A model generated the notes under the pieces. It made no database searches and was not told where the DNA came from. It worked only from the letters and a program-made list of their open reading frames with translations. Source: Elymus sibiricus (taxonomy: Eukaryota > Streptophyta > Magnoliopsida > Poales > Poaceae). Taken from it: DNA of 64,000 nt. Location of the stretch: the NCBI GenBank assembly GCA_039707655.1, contig CM077664.1, forward strand, positions 29,066,781 to 29,130,780, written 5' to 3'. Of the stretch, positions 38,585 through 49,167 are shown piece by piece (positions within the stretch are counted from its first letter, which is position 1; every line of letters starts with the position of its first letter). A program made the position numbers and the translations under genes.

Positions 38585-38965
38585 CTAGTAGAGTGCCCGT
38601 GCGTTGCTACGGGCAAAATATCGAAAATGAATCAAACTGATGACTAAGTGACATGAGTGAAGTCCTTTAAATATATATCACATATTATCTATTTCTTTAG
38701 CGGATACATGAGAGCAACTGGATCAAATTAAGAACGGTAATCTAATTTAGTTAGTTAGTTAGTTATACTTTAATGGATAGTAGTTTGGCCAAGTAATTAA
38801 CATATGGATTATTTTTTCTTGAGATCTTTTACTGTAGGGACGAGTAAATACGAAACTTTTAGTATGTATCAAACAGCTAAAATATTAATCCCTTTATTTG
38901 AACTGCAAAAACGTCTTAGATTTAGTTACTGATTAAGTAGTTACTAATCCTATATACATAAGAGA
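38585..38965 (-). mobile_element. Probable small Helitron in SCPL intron 2
   Basis: Read on the - strand the segment starts TCTCTTATGTATATAGG. It ends with the hairpin gcccgtagcaacgcacgggc (complement at about 38593-38614), then a short spacer and CTAG, followed by T outside. These are the 5'-TC, 3' hairpin and CTRR marks of a Helitron. The base before the 5' TC is C instead of the expected A. About 381 bp, noncoding. Confidence 0.55.
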
Positions 38966-39801
38966 GTGATCCCCACTAACTTATTTATCTCAACATATAA
39001 GTATGCTACATCACCATACAATTATGGATGGAATAAGGCCCACCTCAACATGCAACCACGCATGTGAAAGAACCACCACCAAATGCAACCATGAAAAATA
39101 TTTTTTTATTCTTTTTATTCTACTTATATTCAATAAGTATTTTACAACTATATATAATCAAATATAATAAGCCGTATGCATTTTCAGTTTTGGTTCACGT
39201 GTTATTAATCTAGATATTTATATTCCACACAAACAAATCTCATTGAAATCTATTGCAACAATCATTAGTTAGTTATAGTTATTGGGCAGTAATTCCGACA
39301 AACTAATTAACAGACAGTTTTTCTTTATAAAAAAGGGAATTAGAGTAACCTGTGTCCAAGGCTGGTGTATAGCAGAGTAGGCAACCCTCCTCGGTAGCCA
39401 TGGAAGTCGAAAGCCAGAGGTCCGACCTCGTAGACGAGGCCGGAGAGGGCGGAGAACCCGGGCCTGCCCGTCAACCATAGCAGTATGGGGTCGTCCTCCG
39501 GGCTGCGCTCCGACTGGATGAAGTAGTAGAAGAAGCGGACGCCGTCGTCGTCCAGCTCCACGTACCTGCAGCTGTCGCGTCATCCTCCTCCTAGGAACCA
39601 AAACAAAACAGAGAGCGGAGCAGAGCAGAGCACGCACCCTGTCTCGAGGGAGAAAGGCAGGGGGTCGCTGAACCCGGGCAGGCTCGTGATGGCGTTCGTG
39701 GTGATCACCGGCGGCACGGCAGTCAGGCAGGGCTGGAGCAGCTGGAGCATGAGCAGCTGAAGCTGGAACAGCAGCCAGCGGTGCGCCGGGCTTGTCGCCA
39801 T

Positions 39802-40164
39802 TGCTACGGTAGATTCTGCTTGCTGTCCGTGTGTTATCTGGACAGGAGTGGAGGAATCAGGAGACGCCCATAATGGAAAATGGTGGCCACGTGATGCATG
39901 CCCCAAGCATCGCCATCCCTGCACTGTTGCCTCATCTTATCACTGTTGTTGACTCACTGAAGACGACCTCGGGACATCCACATTCAGGGGTGTCAAGTTC
40001 CCGAGGTGCTCTTCATCTGTGGCAATCAGCACCATGGAGGATCTTTCTAAGCTACAAATCCCAACATTTCTTTCCAATGAAATATCCAATGATGGTTCAG
40101 TCACCCGTTTTGCATGTGAAGCCTTTTCCTAAATCATCTTTAGCCACCTGAATGCCACCACATA
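39802..40164. other. SCPL upstream region
   Basis: This is the sequence between the SCPL start codon and the CACTA remnant, presumably the truncated promoter. No TATA box was confidently placed. The position at which CACTA sequence begins is only approximate. Confidence 0.4.
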
Positions 40165-40307
40165 CAAATATCACATAGTAGAAATATTTCTTCGCGTTTC
40201 AAATGCCAAAACACATAAGTCGGAGTTCTATTACAAAGATTCCCTCCGGTTTGTCCGAAGCGGGACTTTCCAGATATATAAGTCTGGAAACTAACTAGAG
40301 AAGCCGG

Positions 40308-43300
40308 TCACATCCCAGAGTGGGATCTTTGGGTATAAAACTTTTTCTTCGCGTGTGTCCCTTTGCGCCGTAACCATGGACAATCTTCATCGTTTAACTT
40401 GATGCTCGGGTCAACATTCACTGTGAAGGAAGCAATTTCATGAAACTTTTCATAATCTTCTGACATGTCTGTCTTGTCCTTCACTCCCACGATGTTTCTT
40501 TTCCCTGAAAGAACTATGTGGCGCTTTGGCTCATCGTATGATGTATTCGCTTCCTTATCTTTTCTTTTTCTCGGCTTGGTAGACATGTCCTTCACATAGA
40601 AAACCTGCGCCACATCATTGGCTAGGACGAATGGTTCGTCTACGTACCCAAGATTGTTGAGATCCACTGTTGTCATTCCGTACTGCGGATCTTCCTTTAC
40701 CCCGCCTCCTCTCAGATTGACCCATTTGCACCGAAACAAAGGGACCTTCAAACCAAGTCCATAGTCAAGTTCCCATATCTCCTCTATGTAACCATAATAT
40801 GTGTCCTTTGGCCTATTGGTGTTTGCTGCATCAAAGCGGACACCACTGTTTTGGTTGGCGCTCTTTTTATCTTGGGCGATCGTGTAAAATGTATTCCCAT
40901 TTATCTCGTACCCTTTGAAAGTCAATATAGTCGAAGATGGTAATTTGGACAGCAAGTACATGTCATCTGCAACAGTGTCGTCATGCATGAGACGTGTCTG
41001 CAACCAACCGGCGAAAGTCACAGTTTGTTCATGTGTAATCCAGTCGTCAGACTGCTCCGGGTGTTTGGAGTGTAGAATATTCTTGTGTTGCTCGATATAC
41101 GGAGCCACCAAGGCGGAACTTTGTAGAACTGTGTAGTGTGCTTGCGCCAAAGAATGCCCGTCCCGGCATATTACTGAATTCTTTCCTAGCGTGCCTTTTC
41201 CACCCAGTCTGCCCTCATGCCGCGATTCAGGAACACCAATCGGCTTAATGTCAGGAATAAAGTCAACACAAAACTCAATGACCTCCTCTGTTTCATGGCC
41301 CTTGGAAATGCTTCCTTCTGGCCTAGCACGATTACGAACATATTTCTTTAAGACTCCCATGAACCTCTCAAAGGGGAACATATTGTGTAGAAATACAGGA
41401 CCCAGGATGGCAATCTCCTCGACTAGGTGAACTAGGACGTGTGTCATGATATTGAAGAAGGATGGTGGGAACACCAACTCGAAACTGACAAGACATTGCA
41501 CCAAATCATTCTCTAACCTTGGTAGGATTTCTGGATCCATTACCTTCTGAGAGATTGCATTGAGGAATGCACATAGCTTCACAATGGCTAATCGAACGTT
41601 TTTCGGTAGAAGCCCCCTCAATGCAACCGGAAGCGGTTGCGTCATAATCACGTGGCAGTCATGAGACTTTAGGTTCTGGAACTTTTTCTCTGCCATATTT
41701 ATTATTCCCTTTATATTCGACGAGAAGCCAGACGGGACCTTCATACTGAGCAGGCATTCGAAGAAGATTTCCTTCTCTTCTTTGGTAAGAGCGTAGCTGG
41801 CATGACCCTGAAACTGCTTTGGATCCATGCCGTCTTCTCCGTGCATACGTTGCTGGTCCTCCCGTGCCTCCGGTGTATCTTTTGTCTTCCCATACACGCC
41901 TAAGAAGCCTAGCAGGTTCACGCAAAGATTTTTCGTCACGTGCATCACGTCGATTGCATAGCAGACCTCTAGGTCTTTCCAATGGGGTAGGTCCCAAAAT
42001 ATAGATTTCTTCTTCCACATGGGTGCTCGTCCGTCAGCGTCATTCGGAACAGATTGTCCGCCAGGACCCTTTCCAAAGATTACTTTTAAATCCTTGACCA
42101 TATCAAGTATATCATCACCAGTACGGTGGCGAGGCTTCTTCCGGTGATCTGCCTCACCTTTGAAATGCTTGCCTTTCTTTCTTACGGGATGCCTGCTCTG
42201 AAGAAATCGACGATGCCCCAGGTACACATTCTTTTTACATTTATCCAAATATATACTGTCGGTATCATCTAAACAGTGCGTGCATGCATGGTATCCCTTG
42301 TTTGTCTGTCCTGAAAGGTTACTGAGAGCAGGCCAATCATTGATGGTTACAAACAGCAACGCTCACAGGTCAAATTCCTGCTGTTTGTGCTCATCCCACG
42401 CACGTACACCTTTTCCATTCCACAGCTCTAAAAGTTCTTCGACTAATGGCCTTAGGTACACATCAATGTCGTTGCCGGGTTGCTTGGTGCCTTGGATGAG
42501 CACTGGCATCATAATGAACTTCCGCTTCATGCACAACCAAGGAGGAAGGTTATAGATACATAGAGTCACATGCCAGGTGCTATGATTGCTGCTCTGCTCC
42601 CCAAAAGGATTGATGCCATCTGCACTTAAACCAAACCATACGTTTCTTGCGTCATCTGCAAAGTCCTTCCACTTTCTCTCGATTTTTCTCCACTGTGATC
42701 CGTCAGCGGGTACTCTCAACTTCCCGTCTTTCTTACGGTCATCTTTGTGCCATCGCATCAACTTGGCATGCTCTTTGTTTTGGAACAAACGTTTCAACCG
42801 TGGTATTATAGGAGCATACCACATCACCTTGGCAGGAATCTTCTTCCTGGGGCGCTCGCCCGCAACATCACCAGGGTCATCGTGGCCGATCTTATAGCGC
42901 AATGCACAGCATACCGGGCATGCATTCAAATCCTCGTACTCACCGCGGTAGAGGATGCAGTCATTAGGGCATGCATGTATCTTCTGCACCTCTAATCCTA
43001 GAGGGCAGACGGCCTTCTTTGCTTCGTACGTACTGTCGGGCAATTCGTTGTCCTTTGGTAGCTTATTCTTCATTATTTTCAGCAACTTTTCAAATGCCTT
43101 GTCAGGTACACCATTCTCTGCCTTCCATTGCAACAATTCCAGTGTGGTACCCAGCTTTTTCTTGTCATCTTCGCAATTTGGGTACAACAATTTCTTGTGA
43201 TCCTCTAACATGCGCTGCAACTTCAGCTTCTCCTTTTCACTTGCGCAGTTTCTCTTTGCATCGGCAATGGCCCGACCAAGATCATCAGCGGGCTCATCTG

Positions 43301-43667
43301 ATGCCTCTTCTTCAGCTCCTTCCTGCATTGCCGGCTCAACTTCTTCCCCCATTGTTGTACCATCGTATTCATGGAACCCATGGCCAGGATAGCTGTCGTC
43401 ATCCTCTTCTTCTTCATTCTCTTCCATTAGGACCCCTCTTTCTCCGTGCTTGGTCCAACAGTTATAGCCGGACATGAAACCGGACTCAAACAGGTGGACG
43501 TGAATGGTTCTTGAGTTAGAGTAATTTCGATCATTCTTACAACCAGCACATGGACAATACATAAAACCATCCGCCCGCTTGTTTGCCTCAGCCGCAACCA
43601 GAAAAGTATGCACGCCATTAATGAACTAGGGAGAGCATCGGTCATCGTACATCCATTGCCGGCTCAT
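40308..43667 (-). pseudogene. CACTA TNP2-type transposase with two in-frame stops
   Basis: An ATG at 43667-43665 opens MSRQWMYDD, the usual start of this family. The frame then runs 1120 codons to the stop at 40308, interrupted only by TAG at 43628-43626 and TGA at 42365-42363 (between EFDL and ALLFVTINDW). In order, the domains are an N-terminal zinc-binding region (CPCAGCKN), the tnp2 transposase core (WHKDDRKKDGKLRVPADGSQ, then TNKGYHACTHC), a DUF4218-like region (LPVALRGLLPKNVR, then FPFERFMGVLKKYVRNRARP) and a DUF4216-like region (YGYIEEIWELDYGLG, then PLFRCKWV). The lack of frameshifts suggests recent inactivation. Confidence 0.92.
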
Positions 43668-44723
43668 CTTCATTACACAACACCGAAAAGACCAAATTAA
43701 TACAAGTTCATACATAAAGTTCATACACACTTGTTCTCATAAAGCAACATACAAACTCTCTAGCTAAAGCATTTAAATGCAACAACAAATGCGATCAAGA
43801 TCGCAACTAAGGTAACAATTGATCCAACAACATAGTGATACCAAGCCTCACTATCAATGGCATATATTTTTAAATTTTCTAATCTTCAAGCGCATTGCAT
43901 CCATCTTGATCTTGTGATCATCGACGACATCGGCAACATACAACTCCAGTTTCATCTTCTCTTCTTCAACTCTTTTCAATTTTTCTTTCAAATACTCGTT
44001 TTCTTTTTCAACTAAATTTAACTTCTTGACAAGAATATCTATGTCGGTTGCAATTTCCGGTTCACATACCTCCTAGATAAAAATATCTATGTCAACTTGA
44101 TGGGCATAATTGTCATAAACACGAAATGCAACAAACAGTTATAAAAGAGAGTATATACCACATCCGAATCATAAACCGGACGAGGGCCGATGGGGACGGA
44201 TATCAAAACCATGCCACTATGTATAACAAACAACCATATAGGTAAGAAAACTATACAAGTAACTATCTAAATCTTACAAACATGATTTTTTTTAATAAAA
44301 AGGATAAGAACAAGAGGCTCACCAAGGTGGTGCCGGCGACGGGACGGTGCGGGCGATCGACGGTGGTTAGGACGGGGATGGGAAGGCACTAAGTAAACCA
44401 CACCTACACATGCAAAGTAAGAAGTTAATTTGAGCTCAAATTGCATATAAATCAAATGAACTACCACATATAAATACTCCCAAACTAAAACCCACAAATC
44501 ACTATACTTATAGAGCATTGCAAGAGCTAATCTAGCAATGAGAGATGAAAGGACAAAGTTGCTAACCTTTGTGAACACTTGGATGGATGGGGTGCCTCCA
44601 AATCTTGACAAATTTTGGCAAAAATGGAGGATGAGCTCGAGGAAGAGGAAGAACAAAGGAGGGGAAGAGGGGAAAAACAGGGAGGAGTACTGTGCTCGGG
44701 CTGGCCGAATTCATATAGGGGAT

Positions 44724-44960
44724 CTTTAGTCCCGGTTCGTGGCACGAACCGGGACTAAAGGTGAGCCTATAGTCCCGGTTCGTGCCACGAACCGGGACTA
44801 AAGGTAATCGTGGGGCCCCAGGCTGACACCAGCCTGGCACAACCCCTTTAGTCCCGGTTCGTGTTACGAACCGGGACTAAAGGTCCGGAACGAACCGCGA
44901 CTAATGATGCCCGTCCCGAACCAGGACTAATGGTCACATTAGTGCCGGTTCAAAACCAGA
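44724..44960. repeat. CACTA subterminal palindromes
   Basis: Three nearly perfect inverted repeats of about 37 bp (44724-44760, 44767-44803 and 44846-44883) each pair a tagtcccggttcgt arm with an acgaaccgggacta arm. Single diverged arms follow up to the terminus. Such repeats are binding sites for the CACTA-encoded DNA-binding protein in related elements. Confidence 0.85.
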
Positions 44961-45781
44961 CCGGGACTAATGCTTTGGACAAAAGGTCTGTTTTTACTAG
45001 TGTAATGGAGATAGGCGGGCAATATATTTCAACATTTTCCCTCGATCACGTCTACGCATTTTAGTCCGTAGAAGAAGTGGGATCAATGAAGGCTGTAGAA
45101 TCTTTTTCTTTAATACTGTGTTGTCAGGGTCTTGAATTATTTGTACTCCTGATGGCACTATAGCTTTTGTAATGGTGCAAAACACTAATGCTATATATAG
45201 CACATGTTCAATATGTTTTTGGTGGCATGCCCCTAGTGTTTCCATTTTGGTTATCCGATAGAGTCAGTGACGATTTCCAATAATTGTAGGGAGGGAGATA
45301 TTTAATGTTGAAAAGTTGTCCTACTTGAAGATTTGGACGGTGAGGAATTGGCACTTTGGGAGTCTGAACACAATGATCTGGTCACACCTGCTTCAACTGG
45401 TCAGTCCCCCCGCTTGGACACAAGTATTAGTACTTTATGACCAACTAATCAGTCCTATGGCTGAACAAAAAGGGTGTGAAACTTGTGCTTAACAATAGAC
45501 GTCATGTTAAACCACAAAAGTCACATACGTTGCATATGCAGTGTTAGACGACTAATTCAGGCAGCAAGGACTCAACACGTGTTTACTCTCTAGTCTCCAC
45601 TAACCCCGCCCACTACGCATGCATGATGTGTGCAAGCTACTAGCTCCATACAAATAAAGCCAACAGGACCGTACCAATGCTGCACACCAGAACCAACGTA
45701 CTATCTTCACATTTTTGCAAGTCACACACACACACACCACCGCAGCAGAGTAGTTCCGGCGGGCATTACATCGCGGCCGCC

Positions 45782-48062
45782 ATGGCCGACCGGAGCAAGA
45801 AGCCCTACGTGGTGGCAGTAGCAATCCAGGCCATTTACACGGGCCTCTTCGTCGTCTCTAAGGCCGCCTTCGACAGCGGCATCAACACCTACGTCTTCAT
45901 CTTCTACCGCCTCGCTGCTGCCACCGCACTCCTCCTCCCAATCGCGCTTATCGACTCCACCTGCCGCAGGAGCCGATCAACCACCGCAACACCTGCACCA
46001 GCATTGTCATGCCGGCTGCTCTTCAAGCTCTTCCTATACGCCTTACTCGGGTATGTACATATATTAAGTTATTAACATATTTGCTAGTATTGGGCAATCC
46101 TCCTCTTATTTATTTTTCCAAAAATGCAGCCGAGTTCAAACTCATTTCGACATTTTGAGTTAATTAGTTTACACAAGTGGGATATGGTAGGGTTCAAATT
46201 TTCGATACAGACATATTTCGGCTCACACCAAAATATCAGTCATTTCCGCATTGACTGTAGACGATTTTTGGCTAAAAAAATGAATTTAGTCGGAATCTAG
46301 TCCCAAATTTTTATGAGCCACTTGACGTATCCAAATATTGGAAATTTGTTTAAATTCTAGATCATGGACGGCATGTGGTAGCAAGAGGGAAAAAATAATT
46401 GTGAAAAGAAAAAGGGATAGTCCAACGATTGAATAATAATAATAATTTTGATTTTAAGGGGGAAATTGCCACAGTAGGGTCCATGCATGTATCCATACAT
46501 CAATATTCATTTTTAGAAACAAAAAAAATCTAAAAAAAGTTTGGTTTTAATTTTACAGCAGTCCATGCATATGTATCCACATCAATTTTGCATCCATGGT
46601 CATAATTTGATCATGGTATATATGTCCATCCATATTGCAGGAACACCTTCACCCTGAACGTGTACAACGTGAGCCTGAAGCAGTCCTCGGCGACGGTGGG
46701 GTCAGCGGCCACCAACTCCATGCCTGTCGCCACCTTCCTCCTCGCGGTGCTTCTGCGGATGGAGGCGGTCAAGCTCCGGAGCCGCTCTGGTTTGGGCAAG
46801 CTCGCCGGTGTCGCTCTTTGCCTCGCCGGAGTGTTGGTCATCGCCTTCTACGCTGGCCCGTCCATACACCCCCTCGCCCACAAGCCCGTCTTCGCTCACA
46901 AGCCGAACAGTGTCAGCAGCGGCGCCGAGTGGATCAAAGGCACCTTCCTTCTCATCCTCGCTTGTGCAACTTGGTCTCTCTGGATTGTGCTGCAGGTTAG
47001 TGGTAATCAATAAATAATTTTGCATGTGCATGCAACTAATTCTGCATGCACATGCATGTATGTTAATTAGGTTTACTTTCTTATTTATTTGCATATGGTC
47101 TTACATGAATGCATGTGTAATGCATGCAGGTTCAATTGCTTAAAGAATATCCAAACAAGCTGATGGCCACGGCGCTGCAATGCCTGTTTGGTGCACTCCA
47201 GTCCTTTGTTGTGGCAGTGGTGGTTGAGAGGGACTTCACCAAATGGAAGCTTGGGCTGGACATTGGCCTCCTTGCAGTCCTCTACTCGGTTAGTTACTTA
47301 GTTTGAGCTATCTTGTTTTTATTTTGTCTTGGTGAATATTAAAAATAGTCTTGTCATTTTAATTTAAGTGTACAAAGTGATGAGGCTGATGCACACAACT
47401 CACTCACACCATACTCGGTTAAATTTTACAGGCCTTCTTGGGAACGGGTGCATTAATGTATCTTCAGGCATGGTGTGCGGAGATGAGAGGGCCGGTGTTT
47501 GTCGCGATGTGGAGTCCACTGGCATTGATTTTCACTATCTTTTGCTCATCATTCTTCCTTGGAGAAGCGGTTCACCTCGGGAGGTAATCCTGTGAAACAC
47601 AACATAAACAACTTTCATGAAAAGGCAACATACACCATGATCAAATGACAAAGCGGAGAATATAATTTTAAGCAACTCAGAGGAGCGATGTCTATTCATT
47701 CACTTAAATGATATGTGCGTGTGGAGTGGTATGCTTTTTTAGGGGAACGTGCCGTAACCCCTAAAACCAAAGACAATACTACTCTCCTGCTAAAAGATTG
47801 CTGACAAAATAGAAGCTCAAGCATTCAAACTATTTTAAATTAATATCCTGAATGATTGTGGTTATGATCAAAATAATCTTTGTTTTGCAGTATTCTCGGA
47901 GGAATTCTACTAGTTGGTGGCCTATACAGTGTGCTATGGGGTAAAAGCAAGGAAAAAGAAAATAATATAACATCAGTGGTCCCAGAGGAAAGTCAAGTTC
48001 AAGGAGACGGAGCGGCAATACAGGACAAACATGAAGAGGGGGAACTAACACCACAAGTGTAA
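45782..48062 (+). CDS. WAT1-related EamA-type transporter, copy C (intact)
   Basis: This plant WAT1-related membrane transporter has two EamA-type halves and about ten membrane segments. Exons: 45782-46050, 46641-46995, 47130-47288, 47432-47583 and 47891-48062 (TAA), all GT-AG and in phase, 368 residues plus stop. The ATG at 45782 sits in gccATGg; an upstream in-frame ATG at 45677 lies in the leader and is not conserved as coding. The N-terminus is KKPYVVAVAIQAIYTGLFVV. Exon 2 codes NTFTLNVYNVSLKQ, and exon 4 codes FLGTGALMYLQAWCAEMRGP and SSFFLGEAVHLG. The tail ends in a charged, Glu-rich cytosolic stretch (KSKEKENN onward). It is the reference for the broken copy A and altered copy B. Known family members move auxin or other metabolites; the substrate here is unknown. 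Confidence 0.92.
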
Positions 48063-48752
48063 AGCTCAACTAACACATGTAAAATTGACAAGACACTTGT
48101 AAAAAAAATCAAATACACGAGAGCAATAGATATGTAATATCATGAGTAGTATTTTTGCACAAAAGAAGAAAGTTTAATATATATATTTCCTGTGTTACAT
48201 TTTGATTTGGACACTAATACACGGTCTTCAATTTTACACTTCTACCATCAATATAGAAGATTTTTTTTACATAAGAAATTTATAAATTATGAATATATTG
48301 TTTATGATTTATGTACTCTTATAAGCTTAGCGTTTTAGTTGCTATGTTCCTTCATATAGATGGTCAAAGTATTGAATGTTTGACTAAGTTTAGTGCAATG
48401 CAGAATATAAAACTAACATGTACTCTAGTGAGAGTTTCTTTATATATAAAAAAATAATGACTCCCGAAGTAAGCATGAAAAATGACACTAAATGATCCTT
48501 CTTCATAAATTATAAAAAAAGAAGACATAAAATGTTGATCCTGTAAAGAGGAATTTCAGAAAATAAAAGGTATCTTGCCATTTTTTATCGGATATAATGC
48601 CAAAACATTATTAGTGTTAGCTTCACTACGTGATCAATTAACTGCAAAATGTACCACAATTATGTGCCATCAAATTATCCTCCCATGTAGAATTAGCCGT
48701 ACGGTTTCATCATGTAAAATAGTGTGCAATCGAGGCACCAATTAATATATTA
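48063..48752. other. 3' flank of WAT1-C, no gene seen
   Basis: AT-rich sequence collinear with 6561-7680 of copy A apart from the retroposon there. No open frame of interest. Confidence 0.6.
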
Positions 48753-49167
48753 TCTATACTACTACATAGTGTACCAGTTTTGAACTTTTGAATCTCAAGA
48801 CCAAGGAGCAACGTGAACCATTGATAGAGCCAATCGGATGGTTCAAAACGCTAGGATTCGTAGCTACAATTGCAAGTGGAGGGTACTACTGTTATCTAAA
48901 ACCATCGGTGGATTATCACTGTAGGAAAGTACACATGCGTACTGCAGACCTGCTTGCTGCTCTATTCATGAGCGTAGCTGGCCTACTCAGCCGCCCCTCT
49001 CACGCACACACTAGTAGCATGTTCATCAGCGACGGTGATGTGCACACTAATCGCGTCAACGAGGAGTTTTTTTCATAGAGTTTAGAGCTGATTGTAGTGC
49101 GAGTTTATAGCCGATCCAATGTAATGAGCGAAGTCAATGCGTGCATTTGCACATACACATATGCTAG
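48753..49167 (+). mobile_element. Small non-autonomous Helitron with empty site in copy A
   Basis: This 415-bp insert starts TCTATACTACTAC after a host A and ends ATATGCTAG before a host T. A hairpin gtgcatttgcac (49141-49152) lies 12 bases before the CTAG. Copy A at about 7680-7690 shows the uninterrupted site (attatatgctaa). There is no target duplication, as expected for a Helitron. An open frame (48788-49078, 96 codons) fills much of it; no domain is recognised and it could be chance or a captured exon. Confidence 0.9.

Larger units (their letters stand above)
34299..39801 (-). pseudogene. Serine carboxypeptidase-like (SCPL) gene with two frameshifts
   Basis: The family comprises secreted or vacuolar alpha/beta hydrolases, and in plants many clade I members are acyltransferases using glucose esters. 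Exons (-): 39801-39638, 39565-39350, 38510-38388, 38282-38180, 38091-38054, 37869-37765, 37412-37332, 37213-37079, 36927-36856, 36668-36553, 34833-34720, 34501-34463 and 34382-34299 (TGA). The start gives a hydrophobic signal peptide, then LPGFSDPLPFSLETGYVEL. The triad is present: Ser in GDSYSG (exon 4), Asp in [12 protein letters not shown] (exon 11) and His in GHTAPEY (exon 13). Two single-base deletions break the frame, at the end of exon 2 (near 39370, before PWTQ) and in exon 12 (near 34477, before YATVK). Adding one base at each gives a length of about 463 codons, normal for the family. The oxyanion-hole motif reads GRPGFS instead of GGPGCS. All splice sites keep GT-AG, so it decayed recently. 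Confidence 0.85.
40165..45002 (-). mobile_element. CACTA (En/Spm) transposon, 3' end missing
   Basis: The 5' terminus lies at 45002: on the - strand it reads cactagtaaaaacagacc. It is followed by subterminal repeats of tagtcccggttcgt...acgaaccgggacta (44724-44960), as in Caspar-like Triticeae families. The transposase gene follows on the - strand (43667-40308). No matching CACTA terminus or subterminal repeats are present at the left, so the element is truncated at about 40165. The pre-insertion site is visible in the WAT1-A block at 3527/3528. Confidence 0.85.

Noticed and set aside
40172..40190. cacatagtagaaat as the left terminus of the CACTA element
   Set aside because: It is not CACTA-initial, no subterminal repeats follow it, and the expected 3-bp target duplication and copy-A-like flank are absent.
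44538..44729. Small + strand frame in the CACTA 5' region
   Set aside because: It lies in the untranslated leader of the transposon, lacks a domain and overlaps frames on the other strand.
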